Part shown: piece after piece, positions 43,576 through 55,399 of the stretch
How the letters are laid out: every line of letters starts with the position of its first letter
Numbering within the stretch: the first letter of the stretch is position 1
NCBI GenBank assembly: GCA_012932295.1
Contig: JAAONU010000002.1
Coordinates: 19,685,770 to 19,749,769 of the forward strand
Source: Cyclina sinensis
Taxonomy: Eukaryota; Mollusca; Bivalvia; Venerida; Veneridae
DNA length: 64,000 bases
Reading direction: 5' to 3'
The notes under the pieces: model-generated
What the model was told of the DNA's origin: nothing
The model's database searches: none
The model's input: the letters and a program-made list of their open reading frames with translations, nothing else
Made by a program: the position numbers and the translations under genes

Positions 43576-45980
43576 AAGATTAGCATTTCCAAAAATGCTT
43601 GAAATCGCCGTTCAGCCATGCATTTCGTCTTATCCATAGATGAATGTATTTCATGTTCTTCATTCACCAATTTGATAATCTTACAACATGCTTTGCACTG
43701 AAAAACGAAGTTATCTTTGATAATTTTCACACAGAAATTATAAAGTAGACGAAATATACATTGTAATTTTTATTGTAGCTGGACTATTTTTGAAAGCGGA
43801 CGATTTGGTTTCTTTATGAAAACATCCCAATATCTTTATACATCATGTTAAAATTTGCAGAAATAAAGCCTTGTAAATATTGCTTTGTTGTAAACCAGTC
43901 TACGCATAATTCATTGACTATTTGCGTAGTTTTTTAACTTTATTTATTACTAGAAAAATGTATACTTAACAAGAGCCATGTTACACATGGTTAATCCCCC
44001 CGCCGGGAAGAAGCTACCTGAAGGTTGTACTTTCAAACACTCAATGTAATAATGTTTGAAGAAAATCCCACAAAAAATAGGCAAGGTAGAGTTATTGTTC
44101 TTGCAAACTGCACTTCCTACCAATGTGCTATGTCAGTGTATTAAGTTTGAAGAAAATCGCTCAAGCACTTTTTGAGTTATGCTTTGGACAAAGTTTTTCA
44201 ATTAAATCTGATAAAGGGGAATAATTCTAAAAGTAGGCAAGGTAGAGTTATTATTCTTACACACTGCACCTCCTCCAAATGTCCTCTTTCAGTATATGAA
44301 GTTTAAAGAAAATCACTCAAGTACTTTTGGAGTTATGATCCTGACAAAACTGGAATGGACGCACGCATGGACGAACAGAGACCATTTCTAATACCCCTCC
44401 TCCTTTCGTGGGGATAATAAGTTCAAGAATTCAAGAATTAGATAAACATGTATATCTGGGATTTTTAAAATGTAAACAAGTAAATCTGATAAAGGGGAAT
44501 AACTCTAAAAAATAGGCAAGGTAGAGTTATTGGACATGCACACTGCACTACCTACCAATGTGCTCTGTCAGTTAATGAAATTTGAATAAAATCCCTCAAG
44601 TAGTTTTGGAGTTATGCTCTGGACAAAATTTATTAAGTAATTCTGATAAAGGGGAATAACTCTAAAAATAGGCATAGTAGAGTTATTGGACTTGCACACT
44701 GCACTACCTAACAATGTGCTCTGTCAGTGTATGAAATTTGAATAAAATCCCTCAAGTAGTTTTAGAGTTATGCTCTGGACAAAATTTATCAAGTAATTCT
44801 GATAAAGGGGAATAACTCTAAAAAAAGGCAAGGTAGAGTTATTGGACTTGCACACTGCACTACCTACCAATGTGCTCTGTCAGTGTACTGAGTTTGAATA
44901 AAATCCCTCAAGTAGTTTTGGAGTTATGCTCCGGACAAAATTTATCAAGTAATTCTGATAAAAAGGAATAACTCTAAAAATAGGCAAGGTAGAGTTATTG
45001 GACTTGCACACTGCACTACCTACCAATGTGCTCTGTCAGTGTATGAAGTTTGAATAAAATCCCTCTAGCAGTTTTGGAGTTATGCTCCGGACAAAATTTA
45101 TCAAGTAAATTTGATAAAGCGGAATAACTCTAAAAAAAGGCAAGGTAGAGTTATTGGACTTGCACACTGCACTACCTACCAATGTGCTCTGTCAGTGTAT
45201 GAAGTTTGAATAAAATCCCTCAAGTAGTTTTGGAGTTATGCTCCGGACAAAATTGTTTCGGACGGACGCACGGACGCACAGACGGACGGACGCACGGACA
45301 CACGGACGGACGAAGGGCATTCCTAATATCCCCTCCGCCTTTGGCGGGGGGAAAAACAAAGCTAGATACAGTTCTTCAATACCATAAGAATAATATATGT
45401 ACAATTTAAACAGAATAAATTTGGGTAAAAAATACGATATTGCCCTGACCTAATCAAGCATATATAAAACACGGAAAAATCCTGATCAAACTCCTCGCAC
45501 CGGTCACGTCACGCTTTGCTACTTTTACTGTACTAATCAGGGGAAGTAAGCCCTGCGGGGAGTTTGTATCCTGATTAGAATCGCCCGAAAGCAAGCATTT
45601 ATTTTTTTCTTTAAGTGCAAGTTTTGGAAAAAACAAACAAACCATACTCTTATTTAGACTACATTCTCTAGTTAAAAATGACATGTAGCAAAAAAATATT
45701 GCGATTATCCTGTATTTATCCTAGATGAGCCTGAAGACTGGTACTGAGATCGTACATTGATGATGGTATGTTTCAGTTGTAAGAATAAGTAACCCAACAA
45801 ACATGGCAGTTGGGCGAGTCCATTTACGCATCCCTTGCTGAAGAATTTTGACGTCCATTTTGTTATCATGTGATATGAATTGCTTTGCTTTGATTGGCTA
45901 AAGGCAGGCGGTGTACAGGCAAAACTGTTCAAATCTTGTTAATTGTATATATCGCCGTCCAGGAACGGCGATACTTTTTT
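43576..45980. other. DNA present in copy 2 but absent from copy 1
   Basis: The two copies align up to GAAGAAAAG at about 43570 and again from AATCTAGTAAGTATAAATG at about 45984; between them copy 1 has only about 25 bp. The block holds a tandem-repeat element (43968-45351), a C/G-rich stretch with a hairpin ACTAATCAGG...CCTGATTAG at 45533-45576, and ATCGCCGTTC at 43603 with its complement GAACGGCGAT at 45963. It may be an insertion in copy 2, or ancestral DNA deleted in copy 1. No gene recognised; the minus-strand frame at 43497-43730 has a few cysteines but no known pattern. Confidence 0.5.
43968..45351 (+). mobile_element. HINE-like element, CCCCCGCC family
   Basis: Head AACAAGAGCCATGTTACACA with AATCCCCCCGCCGGG. 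About eight units of ~158 bp (GGCAAGGTAGAGTTATTGGA, CACACTGCACTACCTACCAA, GGAGTTATGCTCCGGACAAA). A long GGACGGACGCACGGACGCAC run precedes the tail hairpin TCCCCTCCGCC-TTT-GGCGGGGGGA, then AAAAC. An internal tail-like sequence at 44365-44415 suggests two elements fused or an internal duplication. Frames through the GGAC run (45192-45409) are shadows. Confidence 0.75.
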
Positions 45981-46510
45981 TTTTAAAATCTAGTAAGTAT
46001 AAATGTTTTTTTAGGTAAGTACTTATTTCTTGTCTCATGATAATATTATCCAAGTCTAGTCTTCCAGAAATTACGTTCACAGCCCATTCTAATACTTACA
46101 ATGCTAAAATTTATAGGACCAATTTCATGAGGCATTTTTTACATGACCACCGAAAAGTTTTTGTGGCTCCAAATTTTAAATGTCACCAATGTTAACATAA
46201 GAAATATTATGAATTATATTTAAGATAATCAGGTAAACAATTATTTAAAGATATAAACTATCTGATAGTATTAATATTTATACATTAATTATTATTTAAA
46301 AGTGTTTTTTCCACAATATTCAAACATGTTAACAAACAGTGAAGTGTTGATAACCTTGGTCTGTCAGTATTTTTGTTTTCTAGTCTCTTTATGGTAATTT
46401 ATTGCAGAGAAAATGTGAAAAATCTAGTCAGACTTTTCAAATATTATAAAATACAGATAATTTAAATAAAAACTTTTAATTCATAATAAATAAAATGGGT
46501 TTGTTTTATA
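45981..46510 (+). other. Leader region of PIN/CXC transposon, copy 2
   Basis: This stretch aligns with the complement of about 24985-25500 in copy 1: ATAGGACCAATTTCATGAGG, TTTTGTGGCTCCAAATTTTA and AGACTTTTCAAATATT-type segments are shared. It is AT-rich without a clear coding frame and is probably intron or 5' untranslated sequence of the transposon gene. Confidence 0.55.
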
Positions 46511-49500
46511 AACAAGAGGGCCATGATGGCCCTATATCGCTCACCTGAATATGACTGCTTTTAACAAAGTTGCTATGGACCTGGTTAATTGACCCAAGAT
46601 GACCAATATTCGAACTTGTCCTAGAAATCATTGAAACAATCTTTCTGACAAATTTCAAGGTTATTTGGACTGAAAGTGTAGCCTCTAGAGTGTTAACAAG
46701 TTTTTTCCATATTTGGGCTCTGTGACCTAGTTTTTTAATCCAGATGACCCATATTCAAAGCTGAGCTGGAAATCATAGAAGCAACCTTTCTGACATATTT
46801 TCAGGTTATTTGGAATTAAAATCTTAACTCTAGAGTGTTAACAAGGTTTTTCCATATTTGGGTTCTGTGACCTAGTTTTTGACCAAAGATGACCTATATT
46901 AGTACTTGAGCTAGAAATGATCAAAACAACCTGTCTGACAAATTTCCAGGATATTTGGACTGAAAAGTAACCTCTAGAGCATTAACGAGGATTTTCTACT
47001 TTTTGGCCCTGTGTCCTAGTTTTTGACCCCAGATAACCCATATTCAAAACTGAGCTAGATTCATTAAAACAAGCTTTCTGACAAATTTCAAGGTTTTTTG
47101 AACTGAAAATGTTACGTCAATGCATGTTAACAAGGTTTTTCCATATTTGGGGTCTGTGACCTAGTTTTTGACCCCAGATGACCTTTATTCGAATCTGAGC
47201 TAGAAAACATTAAAACATCCTTTCTGACAAATTTCGAGAATATTTGGACTGAAAAGTAGCTTCTAGAGTGTTAAGTTTTTTTTTCTATTTTTGGGCTCCA
47301 TGACCTAGTTTTTGATTTCAGATGACCCATATTCAAATTTAACCTAGAAATCATTGAAACAACCTTTCTGACAGATTCCAGGTTATTTGGACTGAAAATG
47401 TTACCTCTAGAGTGTTAACAAGGTTTTTCCATATTTGGGCTCTGTGACCTAGTTTTTGACCCCAGATGACCCAATTCTGAACTAGAGCTAAAAATCATCA
47501 AAACAACCTTTCTGACAAATTTCTGGGATGTTTTGACTGAAAATGTAACCTCTAGAGTGTTAACAAGGTTTTTCTATTTTTGGGCTCTGTGACCTAGTTT
47601 TTGAACCCAGATGACCCATATTCGAACTTGAGCTAGAAATCATAGAAACAGCCTGTCTGACAAATTTCCAGATTATTTGGACTGAAAATGTTACTTCTTC
47701 TTCTACAAGAAGAGTATCAAAGTTTTCACTATATAAGCCTATGTAAAACCAATGACCCCGGGGTGGAGCCAAATTTGACCCCAGGGGTATAACTTGAACA
47801 AACTTGGTAGAGGTCCACTAGACAATGCTACATACCAAATCTTAAGGCTCAGGGCCTTGTGGTTTCAGACAAGAAGATTTTTGATGTTTTTCCTATATAA
47901 GCCTATGTAAACCAATGACCCCAGGGTGTGGCCAAATTTAACCCCAGAGGTATAATTTGAACAAACTTTGTAGAGGTCCACTAGACAATGCTACATACCA
48001 AATATCTAAGCTCTATGCCTTACGGTTTCTGACGAGAAGATTTTTAAAGTTTTTAGCTCACCTGAGCATGCTCATGTGAGCTTTTAGGATCCTTGATTGT
48101 CCGGCGTCCGTCCATCCGTCCGTCCGTCGTCCACAATTCATTCAAACGACATCTCCTCTGAAACCACTGGGCAAAATTTAATGAAACTTGCCTAAAATGT
48201 TCCTTGCATGAATCTCTACCAAGTTTGTTCAAATGGTTCCGGTTCATTGCAATTCTGGGTCACAGGAGCTAAAAACAAATTTTAAAAGTTGGATCTTTAA
48301 AAATCTTCTTGTCAGAAACCACAAGGCCTGGAGCTTTGATATTTGGTATAAAGCATCATCTAGTGGACCTCTACCAAGTATGTTCAAATTTTGAGCCTGG
48401 GGTCAAAAATGGCCCCGCCCCAGGGGTAACTTATTTTACATAGAGTTATATAGGAAAAACTTAAAAAATCTTCTTGTCAGAAACCACAAGGCCTGGAGCT
48501 TTGATATTTGGTATAAAGCATCATCTAGTGGACCTCTACCAAGTTTGTTCAAATTATGAGCCTGGGGTCAAAAATGGCCCCGCCCCAGGGGTAACTTGTT
48601 TTACATAGAGTTATATAGGAAAAACTTAAAAAATCTTCTTGTCAGAAACCGTAAGGCATAGAGCTAAGATATTTGGTATGTAGCATTGTCTAGTGGACCT
48701 CTACCAAGTTTGTTCAAATCATGGCCTCTGGGTCAAAAATGGCCCCGCCCCAGGGGTAACTTGTTTTACATAGAGTTATATAGGAAAAACTTAAAAAATC
48801 TTCTTGTCAGAAACCGTAAGGCATAGAGCTTAGATATTTGGTATGTAGCATTGTCTAGTGGACCTCTACCAAGTTTGTTCAAATTATTCCCCTGGGATCA
48901 AATTTGGCCCCACCCCGGGGTTATTGGTTTTACATAGGCTTATATAGTGAAAACTTTGAAAATCTTCTTGTAGAAGGAGAAGTAACATTTTCAGTCCAAA
49001 TAATCTGGAAATTTGTTAGACAGGTTGTTTCTATGATTTCTAGCTGAAGTTCGAATATGGGTCATCTGGGTTCAAAAACTAGGTCACAGAACCCAAAAAT
49101 AGAAAAACCTTGTTAACTCTCTAGAGGTTACATTTTCTGTCAAAATATCCCAGAAAGTTGTCAGAAAGGTTGTTTTGATGATTTTAGCTCAAGTTCAAAA
49201 TTGTGTCATCTGGGGTCAAAAACTAGGTCACAGAGCCCAAATATGGAAAAACCTTGTTAACACTCTAGAGGTTACATTTTCAGTTCAAATAACCTGGAAA
49301 TTTGTTAGACAGGTTGTTTCTATGATTTCTAACTTAAATTTGAATATGGGTCATCTGAAATCAAAAACTAGGTCATGGAGCCCAAAAATAGAAAAAAACT
49401 TGTAAACACTCTAGAAGCTACTTTTCAGTCCAAATATTCTCGAAATTTGTCAGAAAGGATGTTTTAGTGATTTCTAGCTCAGATTCGAATAAAGGTCATC

Positions 49501-50435
49501 TGGGGTCAAAAACTAGGTCACAGACCCCAAATATGGAAAAAACCTTGTTAACACGCATTGAGGTAACATTTTCAGTTCAAGCAACCTTGAAATTTGTCAG
49601 AAAGATTTTTTCAATAATTTCTAGGTCAGGTTCGAATATGGGTCATCTGGGGTCAATTAACCAGGTCCATAGCAACTTTGTTAAAAGCAGTCATATTCAG
49701 GTGAGCGATACAGGGCCATCATGGCCCTCTTGTTCCTATATTACTCTATGTAAAACAAGTTACCCCTGGGGCGGGGCCATTTTTGACCAAGAGGCCATGA
49801 TTTGAACAAACTTGGTAGAGGTCCACTAGACAATGCTGCACACCAAATTTCTTAGCTCTATGCCTTACGGTTTCTGACAAGAAGATTTTTAAAATTTTTC
49901 CTATATAACTCTATGTAAAACAAGTTACCCCTGGGGCGGGGCCATTTTTGACCCAGAGGTCATGATTTGAACAAACTTGGTAGAGGTCCACTAGACAATG
50001 CTGCACACCAAATATCTTAGCTCTATGCCTTATGGTTTCTGACAAGAAGATTTTTAAATTTTTTCCTATATAACTCTATGTAAAACAAGTTACCCCTGGG
50101 GCGGGGCCATTTTTGACCCAAGGATCATAATTTGAACAAACTTGGTAGAGGTCCACTAGTTGATGCTTTATACCAAATATCAAAGCTCCAGGCCTTGTGG
50201 TTTCTGACGAGAAGATTTTTAAAGATCCAACATTTAAAATCTGTTTTTAGCTCCTGTGACCCAGAAATGCAATGAACCGGAACCATTTGAACAAACTTGG
50301 TAGAGCTTCATGCAAGGAACATTCTAGGCAAGTTTCATTAAATTTTGCCCAGTGGTTTCAGAGGAGATGTCGTTTGAATGAATTGTGGACGACGGACGGA
50401 CGGACGCCGGACAATCAAGGATCCTAAAAGCTGCT
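46511..50435 (+). mobile_element. Composite HINE-like element (P) inside copy 2
   Basis: The head AACAAGAGGGCCATGATGGC at 46511 leads into about eight ~145-bp units to 47690, then ~165-bp units to 48054. A minus-strand element (48055-49734) interrupts it. The ~165-bp array continues from 49735 (CCTATATTACTCTATG), followed by the closing segment, GGACGGACGGACGCCGGACA and a shortened tail (AAAGCTGCTAAAAA). The tail hairpin has lost its left-right symmetry. Compared with copy 1, the whole block lies in the leader just before the coding frame. Confidence 0.75.
48055..49734 (-). mobile_element. HINE-like element (M), GCTCACC family, nested in P
   Basis: On the minus strand it is complete: head AACAAGAGGGCCATGATGGC ending at 49734, then about five ~145-bp units (49700-48975), ~165-bp units (48960-48280), GGACGGACGGATGGACGG-like sequence, and the tail hairpin AGCTCACATGAGC...GCTCAGGTGAGCT at 48055-48087. 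The flanks (AAGTTTTT before, CCTATATTACTCTATG after) rejoin into one ordinary ~165-bp unit of the surrounding element, giving both ends to within the T-run. Confidence 0.85.
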
Positions 50436-50451
50436 AAAAATCAGTAAATCT

Positions 50452-52712
50452 GGCATATGGGATCTAAATTTGCATGCCAAAACAAAACTGTTGCCCTTCT
50501 TGTTTGCTTCCAATCGCACTGTCTATTCTAAATTCATGACTTACCAAGTGCTTGCTATGAGGCGTTTACCTGAACCATTACAAGAATTTTTTAACAGAGG
50601 CCTTTTTGTGCCTAAACTAACAGGTGGTTCTTTTAATGCAGTATGGAATGATTATGCCCTTGAGGTCACTGAAAACAAAGCCTTAAAATCTGGTGGTATT
50701 ATTGGCATAACTCATAATGACAATGCTCTGGGTCGATGGTTTCTGTCACGATCAGTCACAGCTAGATATTCTGTAGCCTACAATTCTAACAAAGACCCTA
50801 TAAGTCTGACAAAGAAGCACCACGCTGATTCAAACTTTCATACACAGTCATACAATAATGCAGTGGACAGCATGCTTGAATTGTTTGATGAGACTTTCAT
50901 TGATCCCTTTTCACTTACAAATCCTCCATAAAAATTAGTGCACTTTGTTACTGGTGTTGAAGTCACTGAAGATGTTGAGACAAGTTTGTTAAACTGTCAT
51001 GAGACAGGTAAAGAAATGCTTCTTAAGTTTGTTTCTGAGCAACTGACACCTGAAGCAGAGAAAGGTTTCTTTGAACCTATGGCAAGACCCTGTGTGAAGA
51101 CAATGACCACATCTTCAGTAAGTCTGTAGTAAAGGCCAAATACAAAGGTATTCTGATCAATGGGGAAGAAATGTATTTACGGTTGCTAGCAATTAATGCT
51201 TTCAAAAAGGTGCCACTGGAAAGTGCCTTGTCATTTGAGAACTCAACAGTTCCTCTTAGTTTGTTCACTGATGATGGTGTTATGATGTCAACAAAAAAAA
51301 TCTGATTTTCTAGCAAGACTAGAAAACATTTCTGGTTCCCCCTGCAGTGTTAGTAGTGTTGAACAGCCTGACTGCATTTTGTTTGATGGCATAGTTGATG
51401 GCCATAGTTCAAATGTTGCAGCCTACACCAGGGGCCAAGCTGACATTCTGTGACATAGCTTCTAAGCTTTGGAAGTACATTCTCTTTCACAGCAATGGTA
51501 TAGACTGTGTGCATGTTGTGTTTGATAAATATGTTTCAAATAGCTTGAAATCTACTGCTCAACAAAGACGCGGTGAAATTAATGCCACCTTCACGCCAGT
51601 TGTTATGCAGTATAATATGCCAATTCCTGACTGGAAAAAGCTATTATCCAGTAGTAGAAGCAAAGCAGAATTAACAAAATTGTACACACTTTACTTGACA
51701 GAGAACTGTCATGATTTTTTGATTGACACTCAAGAAATCTACATTTCAGGTGGGCTAGGTGATCATATTCTTAAAGTTTCCCCTAATGCCATCTTTTTCA
51801 AGGTACATCAAACCAGGAGGAAGCAGACACCAGATTGCTACTCCATCTATGCATGTATGCAAAGTCTACAGCTTTAAGAAAGGATGTTGTTTTCAGTCCA
51901 GATACTGATGTGTTGGTGTTGCTTATACACCATTTTCCGAAATTTGAGCTGGACAGTCTTTATTTTAGGACTGGCAAAAAATCCGTTTACACAGATATGA
52001 CAAGATACATTCCAGATCATCTCATAAATAAACAACTGTTTCCTGCCATGAGGAAGGTCCTGCTGTCTGTATACTGTCTCACAGGTTGTGACACTTGTTC
52101 ATCATTCTTTGGTGTTGGCAAGAAAAGGGCTTTTCAAATCATGAAAAGACATTCTGACAAGTTTACAGAGTTAGCAGACCTTGGATCAAGTCCTCGCCTA
52201 ACACAGACAGTTAAAGCAGCAGTGCTGACATTCATTGGGCTGTTGTATGGCTGCAGCTTATGTTTATCCCTGAATTCCCTCCGAGCAGGATGGTTGTTGA
52301 AAGGTCCAAAACTAAACCTCGCAGACTTCCTCCTACTGATAACAGTCTTTTGCTACATCTGCTTCGCTGTCTGTACCAGTTGATGATCTGGAGATCTGCA
52401 CTAGAGGCAAATGTTGTTTTGCCCAATGCAACAGAGTTCGGGTATGAAATTGATCAGAACAATGGGATGCATGTTCACCAGATGATGGCTCAGTCTGCTG
52501 CCCCACCTGAGCTGTTAAGTGACCTGCTGTGTAAATGCAGTGATGACTGCCACGGCAATTGTATTTGCTCCCAAAATGAACAGCCATGCACAAAGGCATG
52601 TAAATGTGAAGGTTCTGTTGACAGTAATAATTTCTGTAAAAATTTGTTCACAACACTGGCAACAATTGATGATGTAACTTCAAAGGATGACACATGTACA
52701 TTCCAATCTTGA
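50452..52712 (+). pseudogene. PIN (FEN1/XPG-like) nuclease with C-terminal CXC domain
   Basis: The gene reads from about KSGIWDLNLHAKTKLLPFLF (50452) through an N-terminal region of unknown fold. The nuclease core follows: SNQEEADTRLLLHL (51808), SPDTDVLVLL (about 51895) and LTGCDTCSSFFGVGKKRAF (about 52078). The acidic residues in EEAD, DTD and GCD, followed by a helix-turn-helix FFGxGK, match the FEN1/XPG pattern of a PIN-like metal nuclease. The end carries CKCSDDCHGNCICSQ...CTKACKC (52531-52610), a tesmin/TSO1-type CXC zinc-binding repeat, probably for DNA binding. Breaks: stop at 50929-50931 (Ser codon in copy 1), frame change near 51095 (shared with copy 1), an A-run shift at 51293, a 7-bp duplication near 51395, a shift near 51805 and one near 52288. 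An AG before TAAATCTGG suggests an upstream intron and missing 5' exons. Confidence 0.8.
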
Positions 52713-53929
52713 GAAAGGCCCTAACATTATGCCCTTGTGGGTTCCTTTCATGTCAACAGTTACTGTTCTCCATAGATCTTAGATTCCTAACAGGCTCTAA
52801 AATTATTTTATTTATCATTACTTTCTGATAATGGTAATGGATGAAAAAGATTTTATTCTGGAAGTTATACAGAAGTTATATGGAAATCCATTGAGACCCC
52901 AAATGTTCATTTTGCATATTGAAATGTAAAACATACATGATTACTTAAACTGCTGAATTTGTCACTGCAAACTGTTTGTTGACATATGTTGCTGTTGTTG
53001 CACTATATTTTCTAATGATTTAAATTTTGTTGGATGTAGAATGCTTTTAGAATACCAGCAAAATACTTGTCATTTATCATTTTACATGCTGTGTTGTAAA
53101 TGGGATTATATCTTTTAACTGCATTCATCCCATATGAGTAACCGACATCGTCCACAGAATAGACCCTCATACAGCGAGTTCACCCTAATGATATATAATA
53201 ATTTGTAGATACATGTTTAGTGTTTTGTTTGTTTGTCTGTATTATATAAATATATAAAAACAAACAACCAACATATTTACACTGTTAATATATACAGTTA
53301 AATATCTATACAGTGTGAATGAAAAACAGAAAACCCTTTCAAACTGTCTATTTAACAGATTCGCTGCAATTTCTGACTTGTAGTATACACATTATATACT
53401 TTAATTGATTTAGAACATTAATTGATTTAGAACATTACATATCTTAAACAGCTTAATTAAAGTTAATTTCTGCAAATATTTGATAAATATCTGACTCATG
53501 TCATAACAGACTGAGTGGTAAGAGTTTGCCTGTCGGTGGATGAAAAATATCCTTAATAAAATTGGTGGGTGGGGTAATTATAGCATGGACTGTTTGAAAA
53601 AGCATTTCATGCATTTAAATGAATTTCTTTGCTAAATATGTGTAGCCAATGAATGCTTGTGAAATACACTGTCAATTGTTTGTGATTTAAATGTGTTCAT
53701 TTGGAAAAAGATCACAGATATAAATAAAATGTGATGCAAGTTTGCAGATTTTAGCATTTTTTTTCTATTTTGACCTTGAATTGACCTTGAACTTGTCATT
53801 CTTATTTCCCAAAGTTAAACATTTTTCAAAAGCTATATGTAAGCTATAAAATTATTGCACTGTATTTCCAATATCTCTTGAGTCATGTCTGCCATATTCA
53901 TTTGTTTAGTGTAATGGTAATATTTCAAA
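52713..53929. other. 3' region of copy 2
   Basis: AT-rich sequence between the stop of the PIN/CXC frame and the right inverted end; it has no counterpart in truncated copy 1. ATTAATTGATTTAGAACATT is duplicated in tandem near 53401-53437. No gene recognised. Confidence 0.45.
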
Positions 53930-54068
53930 GGTGGTGGCCATTTTGGATGCCATCTTGGATTTCTTGAAAGCCACCAGCTGCGGCAAAAGAGCCAGGCATT
54001 TTGAAAAACTACAGACCCTCATGAGTATTTTGGTATATAACATGCCTTGTTAACAGACAAGTCCCACC
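53930..54068 (-). repeat. Right terminal inverted repeat, copy 2
   Basis: The complement begins GGTGGGACTTGTCTGTTAAC at 54068 and follows the left end through GCATGTTATATACC, GGGTCTGTAGTTTTTCAAAA, GCTGGTGGCTTTCAAGAAAT and AAGATGGCATCC to about 53930. It keeps the ATG-started open frame over its whole length. Confidence 0.8.
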
Positions 54069-55399
54069 TACTCCAAAAATAGAGGACTTATTATTAGATT
54101 GTCACCCATTAACTGTTACAGCCTGTTTTCTTCGATCATACCTTTTCCGCCTACATATAATTCTAACTGATTACTGCTTCCACTAATATTATGACACAAT
54201 GATTTGTATACCTAATAACTTGTTTTATATGTTCAACATTTAATTTGGCAGTTACAAGATATTCTCTTTTTCAAAACGGTTAGAATATCATGTAACGCAG
54301 ACAGGTTGCATATAAGTGTAATAGAAATATCTTTGTCTTAGCACACTTAGCTACTGGCCACTTTTATGGTTGAAAACATGTTTATTTTCTTACATGAAGT
54401 GAAAGTTTTAATTTCCATTAAAACAGAAGGTTAAATTGTATCTTCCACATTTCGCAAATAGAAGTTATTCGACATTGATTTTAACTGTTACATGTTTATT
54501 TATGTATTTTAGCTGGAATTAGACACATTTTCGACCTAACATGATGCTTTTTTAACTACAATAAACGGGTTTTATTTTCTTCCAAACTAATTCTTCGTAC
54601 TTTCATCATCTCCAGCTCACTTGCGATTAATTAAATGAAACTGAAAACTGTAACTTAGTTATTCTTTGTCCATGGTTACATTTTGCATTTTGTTTTAACA
54701 TGCGTTATATGAAAAATACTAATACGTGTAGTTTTCTTAAAACTTATACGACATATCTAAAAATCATTGTAGAGACGAAAAGGTGGAAATATGGAGCAGC
54801 TTAGTAACAGGCTATACAGCTTTGATTACTATGTGTAACCCTGACCATCGCGACACATATTCATTATGTGTGGAACATTTGTGCCAAAGTATATCAGAAT
54901 ACTTCTGTAAGTGCGAAATAAGATTTATATGGAATGCAATCATCAATGCATAAAGTGACTAGGACGAAAACGTTTGTTTTTTTTATTATCTCAAGGAGTT
55001 TAGAACTAATGGATACGTCTGACATTCCAGCAATACATATTAGTTATCTGTATTTTGTTTAAAAGTCACCAGTCATCCTTCTAACAGAATTCAGATTGAA
55101 CTTCAATTCTTTGTGATGAATCCTTGGTAATATCATAAAGTTGTTGTGAGGCACTGCAAACATATGGACATTCTGAACATTAATCTTCCCCCTAATGACA
55201 TTCAATGACCTGTCGGTACAGATTAACCTCATTCAAGAACAAACTGCCCTGAAGTATCAATCTTGGCCTGCTTATCATCCACAGTGATCAATGATTGAGC
55301 GCCTAATGAACAAGACGACAATGTGTGTCAACATGTGTACATGCATTTTATTACCATCTTGTCCATAGCATTTAATCATTAAATATCCAAAGACTAAAT
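54069..55399. other. Decayed satellite remnants and AT-rich DNA
   Basis: Motifs of the ~158-bp satellite persist (CACCCATTAACTGTTACAGC at about 54103, ATGTAACGCAGACAGGTTGC at about 54291, ATCTTTGTCTTAGCACAC at about 54330). This suggests that copy 2 interrupted one satellite field. From about 54400 to 55399 I see nothing assignable. Confidence 0.45.

Larger units (their letters stand above)
43010..54068 (+). mobile_element. Copy 2 of PIN/CXC gene-bearing TIR transposon with nested insertions
   Basis: The left end GGTAGAGTGACTATTTGGCC at 43010 leads into an inverted repeat starting GGTGGGACT at 43044, which is repeated in inverted orientation at the right end (53930-54068). Between are a non-coding leader, the gene for a PIN/CXC protein (50452-52712) and a 3' region. 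Relative to copy 1 it contains extra DNA at about 43576-45980 and a tandem-repeat element at 46511-50435. Without these it would be about 4.7 kb. No classical transposase is present unless the nuclease protein itself takes part in mobility. The outer 34 bp of the left end are not found at the right, so the right terminus is worn or the true inverted end begins at GGTGGGACT. Confidence 0.8.

Noticed and set aside
43497..43730. Minus-strand 77-codon frame with CKACC and scattered Cys/His
   Set aside because: The cysteine pattern matches no zinc-finger spacing I know, and the frame crosses the boundary between transposon copy 2 and the extra block.
45192..45409. Open frames rich in Arg-Ala-Ser-Val and Gly-Arg-Thr-Asp repeats
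   Set aside because: They read through the GGACGGACGCAC run before a HINE tail; simple-sequence shadow.
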